Shown piece after piece: positions 26,001-41,600 of a DNA stretch of 64,000 nucleotides; within the stretch, counting starts at the first letter, position 1; each line of letters begins with the position of its first letter. Under the pieces are notes generated by a model. It ran no database searches and had not been told where the DNA came from. It saw only the letters and a program-made list of their open reading frames with translations. The stretch is from the NCBI GenBank assembly GCA_948099385.1, contig CANUEZ040000012.1, positions 10,395,501 through 10,459,500 of the forward strand, in the 5' to 3' direction. A program made the translations under genes and the position numbers. Source of the DNA: Fasciola hepatica (taxonomy: Eukaryota; Platyhelminthes; Trematoda; Plagiorchiida; Fasciolidae).

Positions 26001-28770
26001 TCAGGTCGGCGTAAGATGTGGCCACTGCAGTCGACTGATCGGTGGTCCGCTTGGCAGGTGTGTTGTTCGTCTTTCGATTCGTTGCACCAGTTTTCTTTTC
26101 AGATACGCAGATAGCGCCGTAAGTTAAACTGAATTGCCTTGCTATACGCAGATCATTTTGTTCTTGTGTGAACGTCCGAATAGCTTGCAAATTTTGCTAC
26201 CTTGTCTAAACATCAACGTATCAGTGGTTGGGACGTTTCGTGCCTTCAGAATGTAAGATGTCACTACAAACCTCGGTTGACACCACACCAAACCTTGGCA
26301 GGCTGCTAGAGTGCACCAGCCTTGTTACCTGCACATACATCACAACAGAAATCAGACGACGGATGTAGTGTCGTCATATATTTGGAAAACGCGTTTGGCT
26401 TTTGTCAACCTTATCCATGGCTCCGGCGTGACATCAAGGGTCAAATGTACATTACTACATACGGCCGTGAAACATGGCAATTAGGGGTAGTAGGAACGCC
26501 CACTTCCAGCGTTTGAGTATCGTTGTCCCCGTCGTATTTTGACACGTCTCTGGGGCACAATCCCGTAGCGGACGCCTTCTCACGCGTCCACCATTTCGAC
26601 GACCCGCTACCCATAGGCATAGACCTAGAAGCAATCGCCGCAGCCCAATCAACAGATCCTGAGGTCGAGCAGCTCATAAACAGGAGCTCCCCGCATCTAG
26701 TGCCAGTGATCCTTCCAACTTCGGACCTAACTATTATTTGCGATGTGCCACAAGGTCGACCCCGACCACTAGTTCCTGCCAGTTTTCGCGGACAAATTTT
26801 TACCAGCCTCCACAACTTGTCGCACCCTGGTGTGACCACCTCAGTGAAACTAGTCACCGAGCGATTCGTTTGACCTTGCGTCAAACGTGGTATACGTCTT
26901 TGGACCCACGCTAGTCTTCAATGCCAACCCGCTTAAATGCACTGTCATACTAGATCCGCATTGGGCACATTCTCTGAGCTGGATGCATGTTTTCATCACG
27001 TGCACGTGGGTCTCGTAGGGCCCCTCCCACCATCCAACGGGTACGTCTACATCCTCAGGTGTGTAGATCGTTTCACTCGCTTGCCACAGGACGTACCTAC
27101 TCCACGTCCTACCTCAGTAAGCTGCGAAAGCATTTTTAACTGGTTGGGTAAGTCAGTTCGGTTGCCCTGCCATCTCAACCACTGACCGTAACAGCATTGT
27201 CTTGTGTTCCATCCACGGGGTTATCGGTTGTTTCTTAGGTTGGCCGTACACGGAAACCATGCGCTGTGCTTGTAGTGCGATTCGGGAGTTTATGTGCAAA
27301 ATGTTCGATTATTCCTGTTCTATTTAGGCACCGAGTTTCCGATTCCATTTCAAAACCCGCATGGGTGCTGGTGACAGTCGGAGATGGGGCATCTATAATA
27401 AACAGTTTAAAACGGTTTATCGCTGTTTCTTTTAGTTGGTTGGCTCGTATTCCGGTGAAACGCATCACCGCTTTCTTACGAAGGAGTCTTGAGAAGTTGT
27501 CCACTGCTGTAGAGTACCTGCCCGCTGCTCAATCACTGGACGCTTCGAGCTGTCGGTCGGTCGTTCCAGATTGCCAATTGTGAGTGGCTTCCCGACGGGA
27601 TAGTTTGGTTGACGCCGAGGTTCCTCGCATCCTTTCGGGCTTGCGGTGCAATGCCGTTTCACATGAATAGTATTATGCCCCAACCTGTAGCCAGTCTTCA
27701 GTTCGAACAAAATATATGGTAAACGTTCATAGACGTTACCGCTAAGGCGTAAAACGATTTGGCAATGACCATCACTTCCAGTTCATTCCTCTTACCAAAC
27801 AACCCAAGGATGTTGCCATATCTGATTATTCTTGATAGTGCTGATCCAAGTTTTGAGGTAGCTACGAAGATGGCAGTGCCATTCAGAGCAGGGTTGTGAA
27901 TGGGCGTACGGTTAGTTCTCAGGTCGGCGTAAGATGTGGCCACTGCAGTCGACTGATCGGTGGTCCGCTTGGCAGGTGTGTTGTTCGTCTTTCGATTCGT
28001 TGCACCAGTTTTCTTTTCAGATACGCAGATAGCGCCGTAAGTTAAACTGAATTGCCTTGCTATACGCAGATCATTTTGTTCTTGTGTGAACGTCCGAATA
28101 GCTTGCAAATTTTGCTACCTTGTCTAAACATCAACGTATCAGTGGTTGGGACGTTTCGTGCCTTCAGAATGTAAGATGTCACTACAAACCTCGGTTGACA
28201 CCACACCAAACCTTGGCAGGCTGCTAGAGTGCACCAGCCTTGTTACCTGCACATACATCACAACAGAAATCAGACGACGGATGTAGTGTCGTCATATATT
28301 TGGAAAACGCGTTTGGCTTTTGTCAACCTTATCCATGGCTCCGGCGTGACATCAAGGGTCAAATGTACATTACTACATACGGCCGTGAAACATGGCAATT
28401 AGGGGTAGTAGGAACGCCCACTTCCAGCGTTTGAGTATCGTTGTCCCCGTCGTATTTTGACACGTCTCTGGGGCACAATCCCGTAGCGGACGCCTTCTCA
28501 CGCGTCCACCATTTCGACGACCCGCTACCCATAGGCATAGACCTAGAAGCAATCGCCGCAGCCCAATCAACAGATCCTGAGGTCGAGCAGCTCATAAACA
28601 GGAGCTCCCCGCATCTAGTGCCAGTGATCCTTCCAACTTCGGACCTAACTATTATTTGCGATGTGCCACAAGGTCGACCCCGACCACTAGTTCCTGCCAG
28701 TTTTCGCGGACAAATTTTTACCAGCCTCCACAACTTGTCGCACCCTGGTGTGACCACCTCAGTGAAACTA

Positions 28771-31700
28771 GTCACCGAGCGATTCGTTTGACCTTGCGTC
28801 AAACGTGGTATACGTCTTTGGACCCGCGCTAGTCTTCAATGCCAACCCGCTTAAATGCACTGTCATACTAGATCCGCATTGGGCACATTCTCTGAGCTGG
28901 ATGCATGTTTTCATCACGTGCACGTGGGTCTCGTAGGGCCCCTCCCACCATCCAACGGGTACGTCTACATCCTCAGGTGTGTAGATCGTTTCACTCGCTT
29001 GCCACAGGACGTACCTACTCCACGTCCTACCTCAGTAAGCTGCGAAAGCATTTTTAACTGGTTGGGTAAGTCAGTTCGGTTGCCCTGCCATCTCAACCAC
29101 TGACCGTAACAGCATTGTCTTGTGTTCCATCCACGGGGTTATCGGTTGTTTCTTAGGTTGGCCGTACACGGAAACCATGCGCTGTGCTTGTAGTGCGATT
29201 CGGGAGTTTATGTGCAAAATGTTCGATTATTCCTGTTCTATTTAGGCACCGAGTTTCCGATTCCATTTCAAAACCCGCATGGGTGCTGGTGACAGTCGGA
29301 GATGGGGCATCTATAATAAACAGTTTAAAACGGTTTATCGCTGTTTCTTTTAGTTGGTTGGCTCGTATTCCGGTGAAACGCATCACCGCTTTCTTACGAA
29401 GGAGTCTTGAGAAGTTGTCCACTGCTGTAGAGTACCTGCCCGCTGCTCAATCACTGGACGCTTCGAGCTGTCGGTCGGTCGTTCCAGATTGCCAATTGTG
29501 AGTGGCTTCCCGACGGGATAGTTTGGTTGACGCCGAGGTTCCTCGCATCCTTTCGGGCTTGCGGTGCAATGCCGTTTCACATGAATAGTATTATGCCCCA
29601 ACCTGTAGCCAGTCTTCAGTTCGAACAAAATATATGGTAAACGTTCATAGACGTTACCGCTAAGGCGTAAAACGATTTGGCAATGACCATCACTTCCAGT
29701 TCATTCCTCTTACCAAACAACCCAAGGATGTTGCCATATCTGATTATTCTTGATAGTGCTGATCCAAGTTTTGAGGTAGCTACGAAGATGGCAGTGCCAT
29801 TCAGAGCAGGGTTGTGAATGGGCGTACGGTTAGTTCTCAGGTCGGCGTAAGATGTGGCCACTGCAGTCGACTGATCGGTGGTCCGCTTGGCAGGTGTGTT
29901 GTTCGTCTTTCGATTCGTTGCACCAGTTTTCTTTTCAGATACGCAGATAGCGCCGTAAGTTAAACTGAATTGCCTTGCTATACGCAGATCATTTTGTTCT
30001 TGTGTGAACGTCCGAATAGCTTGCAAATTTTGCTACCTTGTCTAAACATCAACGTATCAGTGGTTGGGACGTTTCGTGCCTTCAGAATGTAAGATGTCAC
30101 TACAAACCTCGGTTGACACCACACCAAACCTTGGCAGGCTGCTAGAGTGCACCAGCCTTGTTACCTGCACATACATCACAACAGAAATCAGACGACGGAT
30201 GTAGTGTCGTCATATATTTGGAAAACGCGTTTGGCTTTTGTCAACCTTATCCATGGCTCCGGCGTGACATCAAGGGTCAAATGTACATTACTACATACGG
30301 CCGTGAAACATGGCAATTAGGGGTAGTAGGAACGCCCACTTCCAGCGTTTGAGTATCGTTGTCCCCGTCGTATTTTGACACGTCTCTGGGGCACAATCCC
30401 GTAGCGGACGCCTTCTCACGCGTCCACCATTTCGACGACCCGCTACCCATAGGCATAGACCTAGAAGCAATCGCCGCAGCCCAATCAACAGATCCTGAGG
30501 TCGAGCAGCTCATAAACAGGAGCTCCCCGCATCTAGTGCCAGTGATCCTTCCAACTTCGGACCTAACTATTATTTGCGATGTGCCACAAGGTCGACCCCG
30601 ACCACTAGTTCCTGCCAGTTTTCGCGGACAAATTTTTACCAGCCTGCACAACTTGTCGCACCCTGGTGTGACCACCTCAGTGAAACTAGTCACCGAGCGA
30701 TTCGTTTGACCTTGCGTCAAACGTGGTATACGTCTTTGGACCCGCGCTAGTCTTCAATGCCAACCCGCTTAAATGCACTGTCATACTAGATCCGCATTGG
30801 GCACATTCTCTGAGCTGGATGCATGTTTTCATCACGTGCACGTGGGTCTCGTAGGGCCCCTCCCACCATCCAACGGGTACGTCTACATCCTCAGGTGTGT
30901 AGATCGTTTCACTCGCTTGCCACAGGACGTACCTACTCCACGTCCTACCTCAGTAAGCTGCGAAAGCATTTTTAACTGGTTGGGTAAGTCAGTTCGGTTG
31001 CCCTGCCATCTCAACCACTGACCGTAACAGCATTGTCTTGTGTTCCATCCACGGGGTTATCGGTTGTTTCTTAGGTTGGCCGTACACGGAAACCATGCGC
31101 TGTGCTTGTAGTGCGATTCGGGAGTTTATGTGCAAAATGTTCGATTATTCCTGTTCTATTTAGGCACCGAGTTTCCGATTCCATTTCAAAACCCGCATGG
31201 GTGCTGGTGACAGTCGGAGATGGGGCATCTATAATAAACAGTTTAAAACGGTTTATCGCTGTTTCTTTTAGTTGGTTGGCTCGTATTCCGGTGAAACGCA
31301 TCACCGCTTTCTTACGAAGGAGTCTTGAGAAGTTGTCCACTGCTGTAGAGTACCTGCCCGCTGCTCAATCACTGGACGCTTCGAGCTGTCGGTCGGTCGT
31401 TCCAGATTGCCAATTGTGAGTGGCTTCCCGACGGGATAGTTTGGTTGACGCCGAGGTTCCTCGCATCCTTTCGGGCTTGCGGTGCAATGCCGTTTCACAT
31501 GAATAGTATTATGCCCCAACCTGTAGCCAGTCTTCAGTTCGAACAAAATATATGGTAAACGTTCATAGACGTTACCGCTAAGGCGTAAAACGATTTGGCA
31601 ATGACCATCACTTCCAGTTCATTCCTCTTACCAAACAACCCAAGGATGTTGCCATATCTGATTATTCTTGATAGTGCTGATCCAAGTTTTGAGGTAGCTA

Positions 31701-32606
31701 CGAAGATGGCAGTGCCATTCAGAGCAGGGTTGTGAATGGGCGTACGGTTAGTTCTCAGGTCGGCGTAAGATGTGGCCACTGCAGTCGACTGATCGGTGGT
31801 CCGCTTGGCAGGTGTGTTGTTCGTCTTTCGATTCGTTGCACCAGTTTTCTTTTCAGATACGCAGATAGCGCCGTAAGTTAAACTGAATTGCCTTGCTATA
31901 CGCAGATCATTTTGTTCTTGTGTGAACGTCCGAATAGCTTGCAAATTTTGCTACCTTGTCTAAACATCAACGTATCAGTGGTTGGGACGTTTCGTGCCTT
32001 CAGAATGTAAGATGTCACTACAAACCTCGGTTGACACCACACCAAACCTTGGCAGGCTGCTAGAGTGCACCAGCCTTGTTACCTGCACATACATCACAAC
32101 AGAAATCAGACGACGGATGTAGTGTCGTCATATATTTGGAAAACGCGTTTGGCTTTTGTCAACCTTATCCATGGCTCCGGCGTGACATCAAGGGTCAAAT
32201 GTACATTACTACATACGGCCGTGAAACATGGCAATTAGGGGTAGTAGGAACGCCCACTTCCAGCGTTTGAGTATCGTTGTCCCCGTCGTATTTTGACACG
32301 TCTCTGGGGCACAATCCCGTAGCGGACGCCTTCTCACGCGTCCACCATTTCGACGACCCGCTACCCATAGGCATAGACCTAGAAGCAATCGCCGCAGCCC
32401 AATCAACAGATCCTGAGGTCGAGCAGCTCATAAACAGGAGCTCCCCGCATCTAGTGCCAGTGATCCTTCCAACTTCGGACCTAACTATTATTTGCGATGT
32501 GCCACAAGGTCGACCCCGACCACTAGTTCCTGCCAGTTTTCGCGGACAAATTTTTACCAGCCTGCACAACTTGTCGCACCCTGGTGTGACCACCTCAGTG
32601 AAACTA
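28771..32606 (+). repeat. Units 16-17: sister pair with a private marker
   Basis: Both copies read agcctgcacaac (30644 and 32562 region) where every other copy reads agcctccacaac. A change confined to two adjacent copies points to local duplication or conversion between neighbours. Confidence 0.85.
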
Positions 32607-35600
32607 GTCACCGAGCGATTCGTTTGACCTTGCGTCAAACGTGGTATACGTCTTTGGACCCGCGCTAGTCTTCAATGCCAACCCGCTTAAATGCACTGTC
32701 ATACTAGATCCGCATTGGGCACATTCTCTGAGCTGGATGCATGTTTTCATCACGTGCACGTGGGTCTCGTAGGGCCCCTCCCACCATCCAACGGGTACGT
32801 CTACATCCTCAGGTGTGTAGATCGTTTCACTCGCTTGCCACAGGACGTACCTACTCCACGTCCTACCTCAGTAAGCTGCGAAAGCATTTTTAACTGGTTG
32901 GGTAAGTCAGTTCGGTTGCCCTGCCATCTCAACCACTGACCGTAACAGCATTGTCTTGTGTTCCATCCACGGGGTTATCGGTTGTTTCTTAGGTTGGCCG
33001 TACACGGAAACCATGCGCTGTGCTTGTAGTGCGATTCGGGAGTTTATGTGCAAAATGTTCGATTATTCCTGTTCTATTTAGGCACCGAGTTTCCGATTCC
33101 ATTTCAAAACCCGCATGGGTGCTGGTGACAGTCGGAGATGGGGCATCTATAATAAACAGTTTAAAACGGTTTATCGCTGTTTCTTTTAGTTGGTTGGCTC
33201 GTATTCCGGTGAAACGCATCACCGCTTTCTTACGAAGGAGTCTTGAGAAGTTGTCCACTGCTGTAGAGTACCTGCCCGCTGCTCAATCACTGGACGCTTC
33301 GAGCTGTCGGTCGGTCGTTCCAGATTGCCAATTGTGAGTGGCTTCCCGACGGGATAGTTTGGTTGACGCCGAGGTTCCTCGCATCCTTTCGGGCTTGCGG
33401 TGCAATGCCGTTTCACATGAATAGTATTATGCCCCAACCTGTAGCCAGTCTTCAGTTCGAACAAAATATATGGTAAACGTTCATAGACGTTACCGCTAAG
33501 GCGTAAAACGATTTGGCAATGACCATCACTTCCAGTTCATTCCTCTTACCAAACAACCCAAGGATGTTGCCATATCTGATTATTCTTGATAGTGCTGATC
33601 CAAGTTTTGAGGTAGCTACGAAGATGGCAGTGCCATTCAGAGCAGGGTTGTGAATGGGCGTACGGTTAGTTCTCAGGTCGGCGTAAGATGTGGCCACTGC
33701 AGTCGACTGATCGGTGGTCCGCTTGGCAGGTGTGTTGTTCGTCTTTCGATTCGTTGCACCAGTTTTCTTTTCAGATACGCAGATAGCGCCGTAAGTTAAA
33801 CTGAATTGCCTTGCTATACGCAGATCATTTTGTTCTTGTGTGAACGTCCGAATAGCTTGCAAATTTTGCTACCTTGTCTAAACATCAACGTATCAGTGGT
33901 TGGGACGTTTCGTGCCTTCAGAATGTAAGATGTCACTACAAACCTCGGTTGACACCACACCAAACCTTGGCAGGCTGCTAGAGTGCACCAGCCTTGTTAC
34001 CTGCACATACATCACAACAGAAATCAGACGACGGATGTAGTGTCGTCATATATTTGGAAAACGCGTTTGGCTTTTGTCAACCTTATCCATGGCTCCGGCG
34101 TGACATCAAGGGTCAAATGTACATTACTACATACGGCCGTGAAACATGGCAATTAGGGGTAGTAGGAACGCCCACTTCCAGCGTTTGAGTATCGTTGTCC
34201 CCGTCGTATTTTGACACGTCTCTGGGGCACAATCCCGTAGCGGACGCCTTCTCACGCGTCCACCATTTCGACGACCCGCTACCCATAGGCATAGACCTAG
34301 AAGCAATCGCCGCAGCCCAATCAACAGATCCTGAGGTCGAGCAGCTCATAAACAGGAGCTCCCCGCATCTAGTGCCAGTGATCCTTCCAACTTCGGACCT
34401 AACTATTATTTGCGATGTGCCACAAGGTCGACCCCGACCACTAGTTCCTGCCAGTTTTCGCGGACAAATTTTTACCAGCCTCCACAACTTGTCGCACCCT
34501 GGTGTGACCACCTCAGTGAAACTAGTCACCGAGCGATTCGTTTGACCTTGCGTCAAACGTGGTATACGTCTTTGGACCCGCGCTAGTCTTCAATGCCAAC
34601 CCGCTTAAATGCACTGTCATACTAGATCCGCATTGGGCACATTCTCTGAGCTGGATGCATGTTTTCATCACGTGCACGTGGGTCTCGTAGGGCCCCTCCC
34701 ACCATCCAACGGGTACGTCTACATCCTCAGGTGTGTAGATCGTTTCACTCGCTTGCCACAGGACGTACCTACTCCACGTCCTACCTCAGTAAGCTGCGAA
34801 AGCATTTTTAACTGGTTGGGTAAGTCAGTTCGGTTGCCCTGCCATCTCAACCACTGACCGTAACAGCATTGTCTTGTGTTCCATCCACGGGGTTATCGGT
34901 TGTTTCTTAGGTTGGCCGTACACGGAAACCATGCGCTGTGCTTGTAGTGCGATTCGGGAGTTTATGTGCAAAATGTTCGATTATTCCTGTTCTATTTAGG
35001 CACCGAGTTTCCGATTCCATTTCAAAACCCGCATGGGTGCTGGTGACAGTCGGAGATGGGGCATCTATAATAAACAGTTTAAAACGGTTTATCGCTGTTT
35101 CTTTTAGTTGGTTGGCTCGTATTCCGGTGAAACGCATCACCGCTTTCTTACGAAGGAGTCTTGAGAAGTTGTCCACTGCTGTAGAGTACCTGCCCGCTGC
35201 TCAATCACTGGACGCTTCGAGCTGTCGGTCGGTCGTTCCAGATTGCCAATTGTGAGTGGCTTCCCGACGGGATAGTTTGGTTGACGCCGAGGTTCCTCGC
35301 ATCCTTTCGGGCTTGCGGTGCAATGCCGTTTCACATGAATAGTATTATGCCCCAACCTGTAGCCAGTCTTCAGTTCGAACAAAATATATGGTAAACGTTC
35401 ATAGACGTTACCGCTAAGGCGTAAAACGATTTGGCAATGACCATCACTTCCAGTTCATTCCTCTTACCAAACAACCCAAGGATGTTGCCATATCTGATTA
35501 TTCTTGATAGTGCTGATCCAAGTTTTGAGGTAGCTACGAAGATGGCAGTGCCATTCAGAGCAGGGTTGTGAATGGGCGTACGGTTAGTTCTCAGGTCGGC

Positions 35601-38600
35601 GTAAGATGTGGCCACTGCAGTCGACTGATCGGTGGTCCGCTTGGCAGGTGTGTTGTTCGTCTTTCGATTCGTTGCACCAGTTTTCTTTTCAGATACGCAG
35701 ATAGCGCCGTAAGTTAAACTGAATTGCCTTGCTATACGCAGATCATTTTGTTCTTGTGTGAACGTCCGAATAGCTTGCAAATTTTGCTACCTTGTCTAAA
35801 CATCAACGTATCAGTGGTTGGGACGTTTCGTGCCTTCAGAATGTAAGATGTCACTACAAACCTCGGTTGACACCACACCAAACCTTGGCAGGCTGCTAGA
35901 GTGCACCAGCCTTGTTACCTGCACATACATCACAACAGAAATCAGACGACGGATGTAGTGTCGTCATATATTTGGAAAACGCGTTTGGCTTTTGTCAACC
36001 TTATCCATGGCTCCGGCGTGACATCAAGGGTCAAATGTACATTACTACATACGGCCGTGAAACATGGCAATTAGGGGTAGTAGGAACGCCCACTTCCAGC
36101 GTTTGAGTATCGTTGTCCCCGTCGTATTTTGACACGTCTCTGGGGCACAATCCCGTAGCGGACGCCTTCTCACGCGTCCACCATTTCGACGACCCGCTAC
36201 CCATAGGCATAGACCTAGAAGCAATCGCCGCAGCCCAATCAACAGATCCTGAGGTCGAGCAGCTCATAAACAGGAGCTCCCCGCATCTAGTGCCAGTGAT
36301 CCTTCCAACTTCGGACCTAACTATTATTTGCGATGTGCCACAAGGTCGACCCCGACCACTAGTTCCTGCCAGTTTTCGCGGACAAATTTTTACCAGCCTC
36401 CACAACTTGTCGCACCCTGGTGTGACCACCTCAGTGAAACTAGTCACCGAGCGATTCGTTTGACCTTGCGTCAAACGTGGTATACGTCTTTGGACCCGCG
36501 CTAGTCTTCAATGCCAACCCGCTTAAATGCACTGTCATACTAGATCCGCATTGGGCACATTCTCTGAGCTGGATGCATGTTTTCATCACGTGCACGTGGG
36601 TCTCGTAGGGCCCCTCCCACCATCCAACGGGTACGTCTACATCCTCAGGTGTGTAGATCGTTTCACTCGCTTGCCACAGGACGTACCTACTCCACGTCCT
36701 ACCTCAGTAAGCTGCGAAAGCATTTTTAACTGGTTGGGTAAGTCAGTTCGGTTGCCCTGCCATCTCAACCACTGACCGTAACAGCATTGTCTTGTGTTCC
36801 ATCCACGGGGTTATCGGTTGTTTCTTAGGTTGGCCGTACACGGAAACCATGCGCTGTGCTTGTAGTGCGATTCGGGAGTTTATGTGCAAAATGTTCGATT
36901 ATTCCTGTTCTATTTAGGCACCGAGTTTCCGATTCCATTTCAAAACCCGCATGGGTGCTGGTGACAGTCGGAGATGGGGCATCTATAATAAACAGTTTAA
37001 AACGGTTTATCGCTGTTTCTTTTAGTTGGTTGGCTCGTATTCCGGTGAAACGCATCACCGCTTTCTTACGAAGGAGTCTTGAGAAGTTGTCCACTGCTGT
37101 AGAGTACCTGCCCGCTGCTCAATCACTGGACGCTTCGAGCTGTCGGTCGGTCGTTCCAGATTGCCAATTGTGAGTGGCTTCCCGACGGGATAGTTTGGTT
37201 GACGCCGAGGTTCCTCGCATCCTTTCGGGCTTGCGGTGCAATGCCGTTTCACATGAATAGTATTATGCCCCAACCTGTAGCCAGTCTTCAGTTCGAACAA
37301 AATATATGGTAAACGTTCATAGACGTTACCGCTAAGGCGTAAAACGATTTGGCAATGACCATCACTTCCAGTTCATTCCTCTTACCAAACAACCCAAGGA
37401 TGTTGCCATATCTGATTATTCTTGATAGTGCTGATCCAAGTTTTGAGGTAGCTACGAAGATGGCAGTGCCATTCAGAGCAGGGTTGTGAATGGGCGTACG
37501 GTTAGTTCTCAGGTCGGCGTAAGATGTGGCCACTGCAGTCGACTGATCGGTGGTCCGCTTGGCAGGTGTGTTGTTCGTCTTTCGATTCGTTGCACCAGTT
37601 TTCTTTTCAGATACGCAGATAGCGCCGTAAGTTAAACTGAATTGCCTTGCTATACGCAGATCATTTTGTTCTTGTGTGAACGTCCGAATAGCTTGCAAAT
37701 TTTGCTACCTTGTCTAAACATCAACGTATCAGTGGTTGGGACGTTTCGTGCCTTCAGAATGTAAGATGTCACTACAAACCTCGGTTGACACCACACCAAA
37801 CCTTGGCAGGCTGCTAGAGTGCACCAGCCTTGTTACCTGCACATACATCACAACAGAAATCAGACGACGGATGTAGTGTCGTCATATATTTGGAAAACGC
37901 GTTTGGCTTTTGTCAACCTTATCCATGGCTCCGGCGTGACATCAAGGGTCAAATGTACATTACTACATACGGCCGTGAAACATGGCAATTAGGGGTAGTA
38001 GGAACGCCCACTTCCAGCGTTTGAGTATCGTTGTCCCCGTCGTATTTTGACACGTCTCTGGGGCACAATCCCGTAGCGGACGCCTTCTCACGCGTCCACC
38101 ATTTCGACGACCCGCTACCCATAGGCATAGACCTAGAAGCAATCGCCGCAGCCCAATCAACAGATCCTGAGGTCGAGCAGCTCATAAACAGGAGCTCCCC
38201 GCATCTAGTGCCAGTGATCCTTCCAACTTCGGACCTAACTATTATTTGCGATGTGCCACAAGGTCGACCCCGACCACTAGTTCCTGCCAGTTTTCGCGGA
38301 CAAATTTTTACCAGCCTCCACAACTTGTCGCACCCTGGTGTGACCACCTCAGTGAAACTAGTCACCGAGCGATTCGTTTGACCTTGCGTCAAACGTGGTA
38401 TACGTCTTTGGACCCGCGCTAGTCTTCAATGCCAACCCGCTTAAATGCACTGTCATACTAGATCCGCATTGGGCACATTCTCTGAGCTGGATGCATGTTT
38501 TCATCACGTGCACGTGGGTCTCGTAGGGCCCCTCCCACCATCCAACGGGTACGTCTACATCCTCAGGTGTGTAGATCGTTTCACTCGCTTGCCACAGGAC

Positions 38601-41600
38601 GTACCTACTCCACGTCCTACCTCAGTAAGCTGCGAAAGCATTTTTAACTGGTTGGGTAAGTCAGTTCGGTTGCCCTGCCATCTCAACCACTGACCGTAAC
38701 AGCATTGTCTTGTGTTCCATCCACGGGGTTATCGGTTGTTTCTTAGGTTGGCCGTACACGGAAACCATGCGCTGTGCTTGTAGTGCGATTCGGGAGTTTA
38801 TGTGCAAAATGTTCGATTATTCCTGTTCTATTTAGGCACCGAGTTTCCGATTCCATTTCAAAACCCGCATGGGTGCTGGTGACAGTCGGAGATGGGGCAT
38901 CTATAATAAACAGTTTAAAACGGTTTATCGCTGTTTCTTTTAGTTGGTTGGCTCGTATTCCGGTGAAACGCATCACCGCTTTCTTACGAAGGAGTCTTGA
39001 GAAGTTGTCCACTGCTGTAGAGTACCTGCCCGCTGCTCAATCACTGGACGCTTCGAGCTGTCGGTCGGTCGTTCCAGATTGCCAATTGTGAGTGGCTTCC
39101 CGACGGGATAGTTTGGTTGACGCCGAGGTTCCTCGCATCCTTTCGGGCTTGCGGTGCAATGCCGTTTCACATGAATAGTATTATGCCCCAACCTGTAGCC
39201 AGTCTTCAGTTCGAACAAAATATATGGTAAACGTTCATAGACGTTACCGCTAAGGCGTAAAACGATTTGGCAATGACCATCACTTCCAGTTCATTCCTCT
39301 TACCAAACAACCCAAGGATGTTGCCATATCTGATTATTCTTGATAGTGCTGATCCAAGTTTTGAGGTAGCTACGAAGATGGCAGTGCCATTCAGAGCAGG
39401 GTTGTGAATGGGCGTACGGTTAGTTCTCAGGTCGGCGTAAGATGTGGCCACTGCAGTCGACTGATCGGTGGTCCGCTTGGCAGGTGTGTTGTTCGTCTTT
39501 CGATTCGTTGCACCAGTTTTCTTTTCAGATACGCAGATAGCGCCGTAAGTTAAACTGAATTGCCTTGCTATACGCAGATCATTTTGTTCTTGTGTGAACG
39601 TCCGAATAGCTTGCAAATTTTGCTACCTTGTCTAAACATCAACGTATCAGTGGTTGGGACGTTTCGTGCCTTCAGAATGTAAGATGTCACTACAAACCTC
39701 GGTTGACACCACACCAAACCTTGGCAGGCTGCTAGAGTGCACCAGCCTTGTTACCTGCACATACATCACAACAGAAATCAGACGACGGATGTAGTGTCGT
39801 CATATATTTGGAAAACGCGTTTGGCTTTTGTCAACCTTATCCATGGCTCCGGCGTGACATCAAGGGTCAAATGTACATTACTACATACGGCCGTGAAACA
39901 TGGCAATTAGGGGTAGTAGGAACGCCCACTTCCAGCGTTTGAGTATCGTTGTCCCCGTCGTATTTTGACACGTCTCTGGGGCACAATCCCGTAGCGGACG
40001 CCTTCTCACGCGTCCACCATTTCGACGACCCGCTACCCATAGGCATAGACCTAGAAGCAATCGCCGCAGCCCAATCAACAGATCCTGAGGTCGAGCAGCT
40101 CATAAACAGGAGCTCCCCGCATCTAGTGCCAGTGATCCTTCCAACTTCGGACCTAACTATTATTTGCGATGTGCCACAAGGTCGACCCCGACCACTAGTT
40201 CCTGCCAGTTTTCGCGGACAAATTTTTACCAGCCTCCACAACTTGTCGCACCCTGGTGTGACCACCTCAGTGAAACTAGTCACCGAGCGATTCGTTTGAC
40301 CTTGCGTCAAACGTGGTATACGTCTTTGGACCCGCGCTAGTCTTCAATGCCAACCCGCTTAAATGCACTGTCATACTAGATCCGCATTGGGCACATTCTC
40401 TGAGCTGGATGCATGTTTTCATCACGTGCACGTGGGTCTCGTAGGGCCCCTCCCACCATCCAACGGGTACGTCTACATCCTCAGGTGTGTAGATCGTTTC
40501 ACTCGCTTGCCACAGGACGTACCTACTCCACGTCCTACCTCAGTAAGCTGCGAAAGCATTTTTAACTGGTTGGGTAAGTCAGTTCGGTTGCCCTGCCATC
40601 TCAACCACTGACCGTAACAGCATTGTCTTGTGTTCCATCCACGGGGTTATCGGTTGTTTCTTAGGTTGGCCGTACACGGAAACCATGCGCTGTGCTTGTA
40701 GTGCGATTCGGGAGTTTATGTGCAAAATGTTCGATTATTCCTGTTCTATTTAGGCACCGAGTTTCCGATTCCATTTCAAAACCCGCATGGGTGCTGGTGA
40801 CAGTCGGAGATGGGGCATCTATAATAAACAGTTTAAAACGGTTTATCGCTGTTTCTTTTAGTTGGTTGGCTCGTATTCCGGTGAAACGCATCACCGCTTT
40901 CTTACGAAGGAGTCTTGAGAAGTTGTCCACTGCTGTAGAGTACCTGCCCGCTGCTCAATCACTGGACGCTTCGAGCTGTCGGTCGGTCGTTCCAGATTGC
41001 CAATTGTGAGTGGCTTCCCGACGGGATAGTTTGGTTGACGCCGAGGTTCCTCGCATCCTTTCGGGCTTGCGGTGCAATGCCGTTTCACATGAATAGTATT
41101 ATGCCCCAACCTGTAGCCAGTCTTCAGTTCGAACAAAATATATGGTAAACGTTCATAGACGTTACCGCTAAGGCGTAAAACGATTTGGCAATGACCATCA
41201 CTTCCAGTTCATTCCTCTTACCAAACAACCCAAGGATGTTGCCATATCTGATTATTCTTGATAGTGCTGATCCAAGTTTTGAGGTAGCTACGAAGATGGC
41301 AGTGCCATTCAGAGCAGGGTTGTGAATGGGCGTACGGTTAGTTCTCAGGTCGGCGTAAGATGTGGCCACTGCAGTCGACTGATCGGTGGTCCGCTTGGCA
41401 GGTGTGTTGTTCGTCTTTCGATTCGTTGCACCAGTTTTCTTTTCAGATACGCAGATAGCGCCGTAAGTTAAACTGAATTGCCTTGCTATACGCAGATCAT
41501 TTTGTTCTTGTGTGAACGTCCGAATAGCTTGCAAATTTTGCTACCTTGTCTAAACATCAACGTATCAGTGGTTGGGACGTTTCGTGCCTTCAGAATGTAA

